A stretch of 64,000 nt of DNA from Glaciimonas sp. (GCA_012927585.1 JABBOY010000033.1:21621-85620), one strand, 5' to 3'. Shown: positions 7,861 to 17,466, counted from the stretch's first letter. The notes: generated from the sequence alone by a model not told the origin. Program-made: numbers and translations.

Positions 7861-9288
7861 ATGCACTCATTTATCATGAACAAACTTACCAGGTCGGCCG
7901 CTGGGTGCGGCTTGCTGGTATGGGCCGCTGCGGGCTGGACTCAGGTATTGCCGTTCACAGTGGACGCTGCGCTGCAGCGCGCCGGCATTCCCGTGGCTGC
8001 GGTCGGCATTTATGTGCAGGACGTATCGGCTGGTGCGGCTCTGCTGGAGGTCAACGCAACGGCCGGGTTCAATCCGGCATCGGTGATGAAGCTGGTGACT
8101 ACCGACGCAGCGCTGGAATTGCTAGGCCCCACCTATGCCTGGAAAACCCGGGCTTATGCCGCCGGGCTGCAGTATGGCGATGTCTTGCAAGGCGATTTGA
8201 TCATCCAGGGCAGTGGCGACCCGAAGCTGGTTCTGGAGAATTTCTGGCTGTTCCTGCGTCGGATTCGCGCGCAGGGAATCCGCGCAATCAACGGCAATCT
8301 GGTGCTTGACCGCAGCGCGTTTGAGGACAAGCCGTATGATGCAGCCGCTTTCGATGGCGAGCCCGCCAAGCCTTACAACGTTGGGCCGGATGCCTTGCTG
8401 CTGAACTACAAGACGATAGGTGTGCGTTTCTTGCCGGATGCTGCCGGCGCCACTGTACAGGTTTCGGTGGATCTGCCGCTTGCCGGTTTCAGGGTTGCCG
8501 AGCCGGTGCTCTCACGCGGGGATTGCGGTAATTGGCAAGATAAGCTGGGTGCTGAATTTACCGACGACGGCATCATTTTTAACGGCGCATTTCCGGTCGC
8601 ATGCGGCGACAAGACCTGGTATATGAATCCCTATCGAATCAGTCCGGTGCAGTTTTTCGGCAAGATGTTTCGTCAGATGTGGCTAGAACTGGGCGGAACG
8701 TTTAGTGGCGCAGTGATCAACGGCCGCCTGCCGAACGACGCCAGCCTGATTACTGAATGGTCGTCCCAGGCGCTGCCGGAAATCATCCGGGATATCAATA
8801 AATACAGCAACAATGTGATGGCGCGCCAAGTATTGTTGAGCCTGGCGCCCGAAATCCCGATGCTGCCGGCCAGCACGCAGCGCGGCGCCGATGCAGTCCG
8901 CTTCTGGCTGGCTGGCAAAGGCATCAACGCGCCGGAGCTAGTGATCGAAAACGGTTCCGGTCTATCACGTTACGAGCGTATTTCACCGCGTACTTTGGGG
9001 CGCATGCTGGTAGCGGCATTCCATGCGCCGACCATGCCGGAATTCATCGCATCGTTGCCGCTGGCAGGATTGGATGGCACCATGCGCAAGCGGCTTCAGA
9101 ACGACACTATCACCGGCCAGGCGCATGTCAAGACCGGCTCGCTGGATCAGGTGCGCTCGATTGCCGGCTATGTACTGGCCGCGTCCGGCCGGCGCTACGT
9201 GGTGGTGTGCCTGATTAACGATCGCAACGCCGCTTTGGGGCGCGCCGCGCAGGATGCGCTGCTGCAGTGGATTTATCAGGATTGGTAA
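7861..9288 (+). CDS. dacB: D-alanyl-D-alanine carboxypeptidase/endopeptidase (PBP4 type)
   Basis: A periplasmic low-molecular-mass class C penicillin-binding protein that trims or hydrolyses peptidoglycan cross-links. The serine active-site motifs are all present: SVMK (Ser74, Lys77), the SNN triad in KYSNNVMARQ (~315) and KTGS (~424). An N-terminal signal peptide (NKLTRSAAGCGLLVWAAAGW) fits export. The length of 475 aa is normal. ATG 7861 has CAGGAATACG upstream; ATG 7876 is also possible and would give a tighter signal peptide. Confidence 0.93.
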   Translation: MHSFIMNKLTRSAAGCGLLVWAAAGWTQVLPFTVDAALQRAGIPVAAVGIYVQDVSAGAALLEVNATAGFNPASVMKLVTTDAALELLGPTYAWKTRAYAAGLQYGDVLQGDLIIQGSGDPKLVLENFWLFLRRIRAQGIRAINGNLVLDRSAFEDKPYDAAAFDGEPAKPYNVGPDALLLNYKTIGVRFLPDAAGATVQVSVDLPLAGFRVAEPVLSRGDCGNWQDKLGAEFTDDGIIFNGAFPVACGDKTWYMNPYRISPVQFFGKMFRQMWLELGGTFSGAVINGRLPNDASLITEWSSQALPEIIRDINKYSNNVMARQVLLSLAPEIPMLPASTQRGADAVRFWLAGKGINAPELVIENGSGLSRYERISPRTLGRMLVAAFHAPTMPEFIASLPLAGLDGTMRKRLQNDTITGQAHVKTGSLDQVRSIAGYVLAASGRRYVVVCLINDRNAALGRAAQDALLQWIYQDW

Positions 9289-9386
9289 GTTATTTTACGG
9301 GAGTATGTCTATTTTACGCATGTAAATAATGCGGCGATAGATGTCAACTATTGGAGTATGCCGCTCGCGCTGGGCCCATCATCGCA

Positions 9387-9890
9387 TCACAGCAGCACCG
9401 GTTGGTTGTCGAGTTGATTACTGTTCGCGCCCTGCGACGGGTAATGCTGCTGCAACAAGGTATTGATTTTTTGCAGCGCCGCATTGACGCTATCGTGGAA
9501 TTCGCCGCGGGCAAAACCGTGCGTCATGGTGTGGCAAATCGTTTGCCAGTCGCTGGCGTCAACCCGCCGGCCTACCGCCCGGTCGGCCACGATCTCGACC
9601 TTGCGATCGGCTAGATTGACGTAAATCAGTACGCCGCAATTCTCTTCGGTATCCCAGACCCGATGCAGTGCGAACAGTTCGCGGGCGCGCTCGCGGGCCG
9701 AGACATGCCGCAGCACTTCGCGCAGCGTCAACGCCGACTCGATGATCAGGCAGACTTCGGCCCGGTGCAGCGCCTCGCCGGCGGCTATGGTAGCTTCAAT
9801 CGCTTTCAAGGTGGCGGGCGGGAAAGCGCGACGGCCGCTGCCGGAAGTAGTCAGCAGATGCCGTTTCAGGCGCGAAAAAAGATGCGTCAT
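9387..9890 (-). CDS. TPM-domain protein, cytoplasmic form
   Basis: A 167-aa protein of the TPM_phosphatase (Psb32/MOLO-1-like) fold, without signal peptide. Typical segments are IEATIAAGEALHRAEVCLIIE, SARERARELFALHRVWDTEENCGVLIYVNLADRKVEIVADR and WQTICHTMTHGFARGEF. The ATG overlaps the stop of the upstream gene (TAATG), indicating translational coupling; an in-frame TTG two codons earlier is less likely. It is the third gene of the leftward lemA operon. The biochemical role is unknown. Confidence 0.85.
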   Translation of the reverse strand: MTHLFSRLKRHLLTTSGSGRRAFPPATLKAIEATIAAGEALHRAEVCLIIESALTLREVLRHVSARERARELFALHRVWDTEENCGVLIYVNLADRKVEIVADRAVGRRVDASDWQTICHTMTHGFARGEFHDSVNAALQKINTLLQQHYPSQGANSNQLDNQPVLL

Positions 9891-10693
9891 TACCAATCCC
9901 CCGACGCGCCACCGCCATCAAAACCACCGCCGCCACCGCCAAAACCGCCACCGTCCGACGAGCCGCCAGAATGTCTGTCGAAGCCCCCCAAGCCGCCACC
10001 TAGCAAACCACCTAGTCCGGCGCTGCCCAGAATCACGCCGGCGTTGCGACCCTTGGCTCCGTATTTGAAAGAACTGCGCGAGCGCTGGTAGATGATGGCG
10101 ATGAACATGAATAGCAGAAACAAGATCGGCATCCAGCCTGAAAATCCATCGCCTGCCGCCGGTTGTTTGTTTTTGCCGGTGGGCGCTGGCAGATGCTCCT
10201 GATCCATCAGCGCGGTTAGCGCGGTGGTAGCTGCGGCCAGCCCACCGTAATAATCGTTTTGACGAAAATACGGTGCAATCACATCCTGCAAGATGCGTTT
10301 CGATTGGGCATCGGTGACGGTACCCTGAATCCCGCGCCCGGCCTCGATGCGCAAGCGACGCAAGGCTTTATCATTGTCTTTTGCGACCACCAGTATGACG
10401 CCGTCATCGACGCCTTTGCGTCCCAGCTTCCAGGCGTCCGCGACCCGGATGCTGTATTGCTCGATGGCTTCCGGCGCGGTGCTGTTCAACAGCAAAATTG
10501 CAATCTGGCTGCCGCTGCGGGCTTCGTATTCCTTCAGCACATTGTCCAGATTGCTGCGTTGCTGCGGATTCAGCATGCCGGCCTGATCGATCACATGCGC
10601 CGATAGCGCCGGCACCGCTACGAAATCCTGCGCGCCTGCCATCGATAACCATAGCGCCAAGGTGCAAGCAATTAGAAGTCGGAAAGTAGGCAT
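9890..10693 (-). CDS. YgcG-like TPM-domain protein with Gly-rich tail
   Basis: 267 aa with a signal peptide (LLIACTLALWLSMAGAQ), a periplasmic TPM domain (~25-165; HVIDQAGMLNPQQRSNLDNVL, EQYSIRVADAWKLG, ILVVAKDNDKALRRLRIEAGRGIQG), one transmembrane helix (WMPILFLLFMFIAIIYQ) and an extreme Gly-rich C-terminus (GGGLGGFDRH, GGGFGGGGGGFDGGG). The family is membrane-anchored and commonly paired with LemA, as here, where lemA lies 39 bp upstream. The stop overlaps the next gene's start. Confidence 0.88.
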   Translation of the reverse strand: MPTFRLLIACTLALWLSMAGAQDFVAVPALSAHVIDQAGMLNPQQRSNLDNVLKEYEARSGSQIAILLLNSTAPEAIEQYSIRVADAWKLGRKGVDDGVILVVAKDNDKALRRLRIEAGRGIQGTVTDAQSKRILQDVIAPYFRQNDYYGGLAAATTALTALMDQEHLPAPTGKNKQPAAGDGFSGWMPILFLLFMFIAIIYQRSRSSFKYGAKGRNAGVILGSAGLGGLLGGGLGGFDRHSGGSSDGGGFGGGGGGFDGGGASGDW

Positions 10694-10732
10694 GTGCAGC
10701 TCACGTTTTTTGTTAAAACTATTTAGCGAAAA

Positions 10733-11326
10733 TTATTTACCGAAATTCACGGCAGGTGCGTTCGAGATCGCTTTTTCATTCTCGACTGTAAACGATGGCT
10801 TGACCTTGTAGCTGAAGATCGTTGCGGTCAGATTGGTCGGAAAGCTGCGTGTCAACACGTTGTATTCCTGCACCGCAACAATGTAACGCTGACGCGCCAC
10901 CGTGATGCGGTTTTCAGTGCCTTCCAATTGCGATTGCAAGTCGCGGAAGCTGGTGTCTGCTTTCAGGTTCGGATAATTCTCCGACACCGCCATCAGGCGC
11001 GACAGCGCGCCGGACAACTGGCCTTGCACCTGCTGGAACTTGTTGAAGGCTTCTGGATTGTTCAATACTTCCGGCGTGATCTGGAAGCTGGTGGCAGCAG
11101 AGCGCGCCTTGATCACCGCTTCCAGCGTTGCACTCTCGTGCGAGGCGTAGCCCTTGACCGTATTGACCAGGTTTGGAATCAAATCGGCGCGGCGCTGGTA
11201 TTGGTTGACCACTTCGCCCCAAGCAGCCTTGATACCCTCATCCCGGGATTGGAAATCGTTATAGCCGCAGGCCGACAGGGTGGCGCTCAACACCGCGATT
11301 GCAATCAGTTTTAGCCATTTGTTCAT
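10733..11326 (-). CDS. lemA: LemA family lipoprotein
   Basis: 197 aa. The N-terminus MNKWLKLIAIAVLSATLSACG carries a lipobox (LSAC), predicting a lipid-anchored envelope protein, followed by the helical LemA domain (RDEGIKAAWGEVVNQYQRRADLIPNLVNTVKGYA, ENYPNLKADTSFRDLQSQLEGTENRI). The family's molecular function is unsettled. It is first gene of the lemA-TPM-TPM operon. Confidence 0.93.
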   Translation of the reverse strand: MNKWLKLIAIAVLSATLSACGYNDFQSRDEGIKAAWGEVVNQYQRRADLIPNLVNTVKGYASHESATLEAVIKARSAATSFQITPEVLNNPEAFNKFQQVQGQLSGALSRLMAVSENYPNLKADTSFRDLQSQLEGTENRITVARQRYIVAVQEYNVLTRSFPTNLTATIFSYKVKPSFTVENEKAISNAPAVNFGK

Positions 11327-11562
11327 TCTGGTTCTTTCGAATATAGGTGGTGGGTAATGCAGTAAACCACATTGCAGTAAACCACATGTTACCGCTCAAA
11401 GCTTATTTTGGGGGCTGCGCCGGCATTTTAACTACCTATCGCCCTTGTATATTGTCCTGCTAGCGAGAGATGGAAGCAAAGTAAGCCGCTACACGGCTTC
11501 CATGTTAAACAGTGCGATCGGCGGCGTTACAATGCACGGGTTTGCCCCACTCAAGATATGTC

Positions 11563-12375
11563 ATGACATTTATCGAAAAACTCTCCGCTGCCTGGGCTGC
11601 GCACGATTCACTATTGTGCGTTGGGCTGGACCCCGACATCAGCAAATTTCCGCCTCATCTGCAAGGACAACCGGACGCGATCTTCATTTTCTGCAAAGCG
11701 ATTATCGACGCCACTGCCGATACCGCGTGCGCGTTCAAGCCGCAAATTGCGTATTTTGCCGCGATCCGGGCGGAAGATCAGTTGGAAGCACTGTGCAGTT
11801 ACATACGGGTCAATTATCCGCAACTGCCCGTGATTCTGGACGCCAAACGCGGCGATATCGGCGCTACCGCAGCACAATATGCGCGCGAAGCGTTCGAACG
11901 TTACGGCGCCGATGCGGTAACGGTGAACCCCTACATGGGTTCCGATTCGGTCGCACCGTATCTGGAATGGCCGGATCGCGGCACCATCGTGCTGTGCCGC
12001 ACTTCGAACCCGGGCGGCTCCGACTTGCAATTCCTGAACGCCAACGGCCGTCCGCTGTACCAGCATGTGGCGCAACTGGTGGCTGAAAAATGGAATACCA
12101 ACGGCCAGTGCGCACTGGTGGTCGGCGCCACCTTCCCCAACGAACTGGCGCAAGTGCGCGCGCTGGTTGGCGGGATGCCGCTGCTGGTGCCCGGCATCGG
12201 CGCCCAAGGCGGCGATGTTGCCGCCACCGTGGCTGCCGGCAAGACCGCCGATGGCTGCGGCATGATGATCAATTCTTCCCGCGCCATTCTGTATGCAGGG
12301 CAAGGCGAAGATTTTGCCGCTGCCGCACGGACGGTTGCGCTGGCGACGCGGGATGCAATTAATCGCTGCCGCTAA
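11563..12375 (+). CDS. pyrF: Orotidine 5'-phosphate decarboxylase, type 2
   Basis: Catalyses the final step of UMP synthesis, decarboxylating OMP. The 270-aa protein shows [11 protein letters not shown], the catalytic [37 protein letters not shown] and [10 protein letters not shown], characteristic of the longer bacterial type 2 enzymes. ATG 11563 ([11 protein letters not shown]) is taken rather than the in-frame GTG at 11512, whose extra residues are not family-like. No operon partner is adjacent. The gap upstream (11327-11562) shows nothing I can name. Confidence 0.95.
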   Translation: MTFIEKLSAAWAAHDSLLCVGLDPDISKFPPHLQGQPDAIFIFCKAIIDATADTACAFKPQIAYFAAIRAEDQLEALCSYIRVNYPQLPVILDAKRGDIGATAAQYAREAFERYGADAVTVNPYMGSDSVAPYLEWPDRGTIVLCRTSNPGGSDLQFLNANGRPLYQHVAQLVAEKWNTNGQCALVVGATFPNELAQVRALVGGMPLLVPGIGAQGGDVAATVAAGKTADGCGMMINSSRAILYAGQGEDFAAAARTVALATRDAINRCR

Positions 12376-12450
12376 TAAGCCGCATAAATCAATTTACAAA
12401 TAAACTCGGCAAATAAACCCATTTTATTCTTCAAGAGAAATTGACAGAAA

Positions 12451-13890
12451 ATGATTTCGAAAGATTCCCACTCTTTGGACCCGGCCGACTGGCAAGCGCT
12501 ACGCGCACAAGGCCACCTGATGCTGGACGACATCATCGATTACATGGCGAATGTGCGCCAGCGCCCGGTCTGGCAACCGATCCCGCAGCACAAGCGCGAC
12601 ATTTTTACCGAACCTTTGCCGGTCGCGCCGACCGATCTAGCTGCGGTGCATGCCAGCTTCATGCAAGACATTTTGCCGTATGCAGGCGGCAATACGCATC
12701 CCGGCTTCATGGGCTGGGTACAGGGCGGCGGCAATCCGGTCGGCATGCTGGCGGAGATGCTGGCGGCCGGCTTGAATGCCAATCTTGGCGCGCGCGACCA
12801 AATGCCGCTGGAAGTGGAACGGCAAGTGTTGCGCTGGGTGCGCGAACTGTTCGACTTCCCGGATACGGCCACCGGCTTGTTCGTCACCGGCAGCTCGATG
12901 GCGAACCTGATGAGCGTGCTGGTGGCGCGCACTGCGGTGCTCGGGCTGGAAGTGCGGCAGCGCGGACTGGCCGCAGATGGCCGACGGCTGACCGCTTACA
13001 CTTCGGCCGGCGCGCACGGCTGCATTGCGCAAGCGGTCGATTTATCGGGACTGGGTTTTGACGCATTGCGGGTGATTCCGATGAATGCGCAGCATCAGAT
13101 CGATCTGGCGGCGCTGCAAAGCGCGATTGTTGCCGATCGCGCGCAGGGTTTCACGCCATTCTTCCTGGTCGGCTCGGCCGGTACCGTCAACCACGGTGCG
13201 ATCGATGACTTGAGTGCACTGGCCGATATCGCAGCCAGCGCAGGGTTGTGGTTCCATGTCGATGGCGCTTACGGTGCACTGGGGATGTTATCAAGCGAAA
13301 TTGCGCCGCGTTTGAAAGGCATCGAGCGCGCCGACAGTATCGCCTTCGATTTCCATAAGTGGATGCAGGTGCCTTACGACGCCGGCTTTTTTTTGGTGCG
13401 GGATGGCACCGTGCATCACGACGCCTTTGCTTCGCCAGCGGCGTATCTGCGCCGGGAGACGCGCGGTCTGGCGGCCGGCTCGCCCTGGCCTTGCGATTTC
13501 GGCCCCGACCTGTCGCGCGGTTTTCGCGCCCTCAAAACCTGGTTTACGATCAAGGTCTACGGCGCTGAAAAGCTCGGCCAGGTGATTGCCGGCACTTGTG
13601 CGCTGGCGCAATATTTGCAGCAAAAAATCGAAGCCGAACCGAAATTGGAATTACTCTCGCCGGCCTCGCTCAATATCGTTTGTTTCCGCTATCGCAGTGC
13701 GGAATGTGACAGTTTCAATGCCGAACTGATCGCCGATCTGCACGAATCCGGCATCGCCGCGCCATCCGCCACCACCGTCAACGGCTGCCTGGCCATACGG
13801 GTGGCAATCGTCAACCATCGCACCGAGAAGCGCGATATTGACGCCTTGTTCGACGCAGTGATCAAGTTGGGCGATGCAGCGAACCAGTAA
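12451..13890 (+). CDS. Group II PLP-dependent amino acid decarboxylase
   Basis: A 479-aa fold-type I PLP enzyme of the aromatic-L-amino-acid decarboxylase group. Visible are NTHPGFMGWVQGGGNP, FVTGSSMANLM, SAGAHGCI, the PLP Asp in WFHVDGAYG and the Schiff-base Lys in FDFHKWMQVPYD (~306). The substrate (aromatic amino acid, glutamate-like or other) cannot be fixed by eye. There is no transporter or amine-related neighbour, so its pathway is open. Confidence 0.85.
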   Translation: MISKDSHSLDPADWQALRAQGHLMLDDIIDYMANVRQRPVWQPIPQHKRDIFTEPLPVAPTDLAAVHASFMQDILPYAGGNTHPGFMGWVQGGGNPVGMLAEMLAAGLNANLGARDQMPLEVERQVLRWVRELFDFPDTATGLFVTGSSMANLMSVLVARTAVLGLEVRQRGLAADGRRLTAYTSAGAHGCIAQAVDLSGLGFDALRVIPMNAQHQIDLAALQSAIVADRAQGFTPFFLVGSAGTVNHGAIDDLSALADIAASAGLWFHVDGAYGALGMLSSEIAPRLKGIERADSIAFDFHKWMQVPYDAGFFLVRDGTVHHDAFASPAAYLRRETRGLAAGSPWPCDFGPDLSRGFRALKTWFTIKVYGAEKLGQVIAGTCALAQYLQQKIEAEPKLELLSPASLNIVCFRYRSAECDSFNAELIADLHESGIAAPSATTVNGCLAIRVAIVNHRTEKRDIDALFDAVIKLGDAANQ

Positions 13891-14217
13891 TTCCATTCCC
13901 ACAGCAGACCTGTGCTTTGCCGGCTTCGCTTGCCGTGCGCCGTGTTACCGCACTGTCGGCGCTTCACCTTCCCATGTATGATTAATGGTGAAAAGAAATA
14001 ATTGATGTTACGCACTTGTCCACCAAAGACACGAAAAGCACGAAAAAATGGCTGGGCATAATTCTTTCCACTGCTTATAAAAAGTGTGCCCGTAACCTGA
14101 GACAAGCACAGAAGCCTGCATCGTTTAAATAATACCGTGTGCTGCGTTCGCGCCTTTCGTGGACCATACTTTTGAAACTATGGCCGTGCGTAACATCAGA
14201 AAATAAGAAAGTATCCG
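13891..14217. other. Intergenic stretch with a CACGAAA-bounded element
   Basis: No gene is supported here. The notable content is at 14004-14164: TTGTCCACCAAAGACACG with AAAAGCACGAA on one side and CGCGCCTTTCGTGGAC on the other, forming inverted ends about 160 bases apart. A diverged relative of the left end (TTGTCCACGATAGACACC) is at 21018-21035, with ATGCTTTTCGTGGAC near 21232-21246. Confidence 0.5.
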
Positions 14218-15249
14218 ATGTTGAAACAGGCCTTGCTCCAGATCCGATTTTTGTATCCAGGTTATTTCGCTCTGGTAATGGCTACCGGCATCATCTCCAA
14301 CGCTCTGATGTTGATGGAATTCAAGATCCTGTCGGACATTCTGTTTATCGTCAATTTGCTGGCCTACCCTTGGCTGCTGTTCGCTTCGACTGTGCGGGTC
14401 ATGCGCTTTCGTGCCGAGTACTGGAATGATTTGATAAACCCCAAGCTGGTTTTTTCATTTTTTACTGTCGTCGCAGCATCCAGTGTTTTCGGCATTCAAC
14501 TATTGCTGCGTGGTTACACGGCGATTGCACTCGGACTTTGGCTGTTTGGCTTGGTCGCATGGGTATTGCTGAGTTATTTCAGTTTTAGCGTGTTGATTTT
14601 TTTGAATAACCGGCATGGCGTGGACGTCATCCACGGCGGCTGGCTGATTGCGATTGTCGGGACGGAATCGCTGGTTTTGCTGGGAATTCAACTAACTCCT
14701 TACCTGGGGTCGGGTGCGGCATTAATGTTCGTGGTCGTGAATATGCTGTGGGGGATCGGAATCGCCTTTTATGGCATTTTTATTACCTTATTCAGTTACC
14801 GGCTATTTTTTTTGCGAGTCGAGCCGGTCGATGTGACGCCACTGTTCTGGGTTGTGATGGGAGCCGCCGCCATCAGCGTGAACGCCGGCTCGTCTCTGCT
14901 TCTGACCGAGCCCGGGATACCTTTTCTGCTTGCGCTACGTCCGTTTGTTGAGGGCACCATCCTGATTCTGTGGGCTTGGAGCACTTGGTGGATTCCACTT
15001 TTGATTGTTTTCGGCATCTGGAAGTATGTGGTGCATCAAGAGCCGCTCCATTATCACCCTATGCTGTGGAGCGTCATATTTCCTCTCGGCATGTACTCAC
15101 TGGCCACTTACCGCTTATCGCTGGCAGCCGATTTTTTGCCGTTGCAGTGGGCGTCCCGGATCATGATTTGGATAGCATTAGGCGCCTGGCTTTTAACGAT
15201 GTACGGGGCTCTTGGCGCTATCAGGCAAGGCCTGCGCGTGAGGCTGTGA
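14218..15249 (+). CDS. TDT/SLAC1-family membrane transporter
   Basis: 343 aa with about ten hydrophobic segments. The first reads GYFALVMATGIISNAL, the hallmark of the tellurite-resistance/dicarboxylate transporter (TehA, SLAC1) family of anion channels and exporters. Other family-like pieces are FGIQLLLRGY, FSFSVLIFLNN and HYHPMLWSVIFPLGMYSLATYRLSL. The transported anion is not predictable. It ends in a clear terminator, and no tellurite-related neighbours are present. Confidence 0.85.
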   Translation: MLKQALLQIRFLYPGYFALVMATGIISNALMLMEFKILSDILFIVNLLAYPWLLFASTVRVMRFRAEYWNDLINPKLVFSFFTVVAASSVFGIQLLLRGYTAIALGLWLFGLVAWVLLSYFSFSVLIFLNNRHGVDVIHGGWLIAIVGTESLVLLGIQLTPYLGSGAALMFVVVNMLWGIGIAFYGIFITLFSYRLFFLRVEPVDVTPLFWVVMGAAAISVNAGSSLLLTEPGIPFLLALRPFVEGTILILWAWSTWWIPLLIVFGIWKYVVHQEPLHYHPMLWSVIFPLGMYSLATYRLSLAADFLPLQWASRIMIWIALGAWLLTMYGALGAIRQGLRVRL

Positions 15250-15277
15250 ATTTCTGGCAGGTAGGCGGCAGCAGGCG

Positions 15278-15302
15278 CCAGGCCGTTACGGCCTGGTTTT
15301 TC
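15278..15302 (+). terminator. Rho-independent terminator after the TDT transporter
   Basis: CCAGGCCG-TTA-CGGCCTGG followed by TTTTTCTTT, 29 bases after the stop codon. Confidence 0.85.
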
Positions 15303-15317
15303 TTTCGGCTCAAGACA

Positions 15318-15806
15318 TTAAGCAGGGGTTTGTAGAAAACGCAACAAGCCTTGCAGGCAATACGTCACGGTTTGCTCGCGCACCGTATGCCGGTCGCCGA
15401 CGAAAACTTTGCGCTCGGTTACGACCCGCTCGCGCGTGGCCCAGCTGAAGCAGATTGTGCCGATCGGCTTGCCCGGCACCGCGCCGGCGGGGCCGGCAAT
15501 TCCTGTGGTGGCGATGGCGACGTGTGCATTGCTGTTGGCCAGCGCACCTTGCGCCATCGCAGCGGCGATTTCTTCGCTGACCGCGCCATGTTGCGCAATC
15601 AGCACTGCCGACACATCCAGCATTTCAGTCTTCGAGTCGTTCGAGTAAGCAATGAAACCGCAGTCGAACCATTCCGAACAGCCGGCAATTTCAGTGATTG
15701 CCTGTGCCACGCCGCCGCCGGTACAGGATTCTGCAGTAGCTAACAGCAAGTCTTTTTGTTGCAGTGCCTGGCCTACTTCTGCGGCTAATTTGATGATGTC
15801 TTCCAT
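15318..15806 (-). CDS. pncC: Nicotinamide-nucleotide amidohydrolase (CinA C-terminal family)
   Basis: PncC deamidates NMN to nicotinate mononucleotide in pyridine-nucleotide salvage. The 162-aa stand-alone CinA_C domain shows LLATAESCTGGGVAQAITEI, GFIAYSNDSKTEMLDV, TTGIAGPAGAVPGKPIGTICFSW and a C-terminal helix. GGAG lies 6 bases before the ATG. It is the last gene of the thiL-pgpA-pncC operon, an order common in Betaproteobacteria. Confidence 0.92.
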   Translation of the reverse strand: MEDIIKLAAEVGQALQQKDLLLATAESCTGGGVAQAITEIAGCSEWFDCGFIAYSNDSKTEMLDVSAVLIAQHGAVSEEIAAAMAQGALANSNAHVAIATTGIAGPAGAVPGKPIGTICFSWATRERVVTERKVFVGDRHTVREQTVTYCLQGLLRFLQTPA

Positions 15807-15859
15807 TTCAGTCTCCTCTGGATTTTCAATGTTGTAAATCTAAACCTAATCCTAAATTT

Positions 15860-16384
15860 TTACATTGCGCGCCATAATGCGAACACCAGCAAAGTGTAAA
15901 ACGCTGCCATTATATCGTCCCACATTACGCCAAAACCTCCCTTGTAGTATTGGTCGAAATAGCGGATCGGTGGCGGCTTAACCATATCAAAAAAACGGAA
16001 CCAGACAAAGGCCCAGAATTGGGTTGCGAAGTCGGCAGGTGTAATGAATAGCAGCACCAGCCAGAACGCGATGATTTCATCCCACACCATGCTGCCGTGG
16101 TCAGGTGCAGCCAGATTGCGGCCGGTGATGGCGCAGGCCCAGACTCCGAGCGCGAAGCCGAGCACTATGATGATGGCCCAGTTGATCGGGGTAAAGAGTT
16201 CCGGCCAGCGCAAGCTCAACACTGCAAACAACAGCCAGGCGTACAACGTGCCGGAGGTACCTGGCATGATCGGCGATAAACCGCTGCCGAAGCCCTGGGC
16301 GATGAGGTGTGCCGGATGGGCCAGCATGAAGCGGGCAGTTGCTTTGATCGGCAGGGCGCTATGGGTGGTTTTAGGTGTGCTCAT
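15860..16384 (-). CDS. pgpA: Phosphatidylglycerophosphatase A
   Basis: Inner-membrane enzyme that dephosphorylates phosphatidylglycerophosphate to phosphatidylglycerol. The 174 aa contain IAQGFGSGLSPIMPGTSGTL, the acidic MVWDEIIAFWLVL and WFRFFDMVKPPPI with GVMWDDIMAA, the usual PgpA pattern, among several membrane segments. The ATG overlaps the thiL stop by four bases (ATGA). Confidence 0.95.
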   Translation of the reverse strand: MSTPKTTHSALPIKATARFMLAHPAHLIAQGFGSGLSPIMPGTSGTLYAWLLFAVLSLRWPELFTPINWAIIIVLGFALGVWACAITGRNLAAPDHGSMVWDEIIAFWLVLLFITPADFATQFWAFVWFRFFDMVKPPPIRYFDQYYKGGFGVMWDDIMAAFYTLLVFALWRAM

Positions 16385-17373
16385 GGAGACGTGAAATGGT
16401 CGAAAGAAGAGTACTGCGTATCGAGTACTGCACCGCTAGCGTCAACCAGGCGCAGGCCGGCGTCCGGCTCGATGCGGCCGATACGCGTGACGGCGGTGCC
16501 GGCAGTATGCGCCGCAGCCAGAACGGCGGCCCGTTGCGCGGCGGCGGCGGTAAAGCAGAGTTCGTAGTCGTCGCCGCCAACCAGCGCAAATTCACGCTGT
16601 AGCGCTTGCGGTTGCTGTGCCAGCATCGGGCCCAGCGGCAGTGCAACGAGGTTGACCAGCGCGCCGCAGCCGGAACGCTGCAAGATATGCCCGAGATCGC
16701 CGCTTAGACCGTCCGAGATATCGATGGCGGCATGGGCGATGCCACGCAAGGCTAGTCCAAGCGCCACGCGCGGGGTTGGCGTATCCAGTCTGGCAGCGGC
16801 GGCGGCCTGGGTTGCACGGTCGAGCGCAACTTCATGCCGCAGACCGGCCAGCGCCAAGCGAGCATCGCCTAGCGTGCCGGAGATCCAGATATCGTCGCCG
16901 GCCTGCGCGGCGGCGCGCCGCAGCGCTTGCCCCGGCAGAATCTCGCCAAAAATTGTGATGCAAATGTTTAATGGCCCACGGGTAGTATCGCCGCCGATCA
17001 GTGCGCAATTGCATTCATCAGCGAGCGCGAACAAGCCGTCGGCAAACCCCGCCAACCACATGCAATCGGCTTGCGGCAAGGAAAACGCCAGCGTAAAGCC
17101 GAGCGGCCGAGCACCCATTGCGGCCAGGTCGGACAGATTCACGGCCAGGCATTTATGGCCGAGTTTTTGCGGATCGGCTCCAACCAGGAAGTGCCGTCCC
17201 TCAACCAGCATGTCGCTTGAAATCGCCATCTCCATGCCGGGTGTCGGGCGCAGCAGTGCGCAATCGTCGCCGATTCCCAAGGTAATTTGGGAAGGGATCA
17301 GATTGGGGCGGGTGAAGAAGCGAGCAATCAGGTCAAATTCGGAAATTGTGCTTTTTGGAACTGTTGATGCCAT
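16381..17373 (-). CDS. thiL: Thiamine-monophosphate kinase
   Basis: Phosphorylates thiamine monophosphate to the cofactor thiamine diphosphate. The 330-aa AIR synthase-like protein shows SEFDLIARFF at the start, GIGDDCALLRP, SSDMLVEGRHFL, VNLSDLAAMGARPLGFTLA, IGGDTTRGPLNI and IDISDGLSGDLGHIL, all standard ThiL segments. It is first gene of the leftward operon with pgpA and pncC. No thiamine riboswitch is visible in the 138-bp gap upstream. Confidence 0.96.
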   Translation of the reverse strand: MASTVPKSTISEFDLIARFFTRPNLIPSQITLGIGDDCALLRPTPGMEMAISSDMLVEGRHFLVGADPQKLGHKCLAVNLSDLAAMGARPLGFTLAFSLPQADCMWLAGFADGLFALADECNCALIGGDTTRGPLNICITIFGEILPGQALRRAAAQAGDDIWISGTLGDARLALAGLRHEVALDRATQAAAAARLDTPTPRVALGLALRGIAHAAIDISDGLSGDLGHILQRSGCGALVNLVALPLGPMLAQQPQALQREFALVGGDDYELCFTAAAAQRAAVLAAAHTAGTAVTRIGRIEPDAGLRLVDASGAVLDTQYSSFDHFTSP

Positions 17374-17407
17374 ATTTTTTCCGTCATGGTTTTTTTGAAA
17401 GAACGCA

Positions 17408-17466
17408 GTAGGATGTGTGCAAGCGATCGCATACCGAACTTACAAGATCGGTTGCACCCATCCTAC
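17408..17466. repeat. GTAGG...CCTAC palindrome
   Basis: GTAGGATG-t-GTGCAA pairs with TTGCAC-c-CATCCTAC across a ~29-base loop, upstream of thiL and downstream of the Mn exporter. It belongs to the set of GTAGG-bounded intergenic palindromes in this window (26487, 38233; compare 42772 and 34137). Confidence 0.7.

Noticed and set aside
9300..9359. Sixth copy of the GGAGTAT repeat
   Set aside because: GGAGTAT occurs at 9300 and 9353, and CCGCATTATTTAC is on the minus strand, but the 20-base spacing to CCGCAT fails. At most a rearranged relic.
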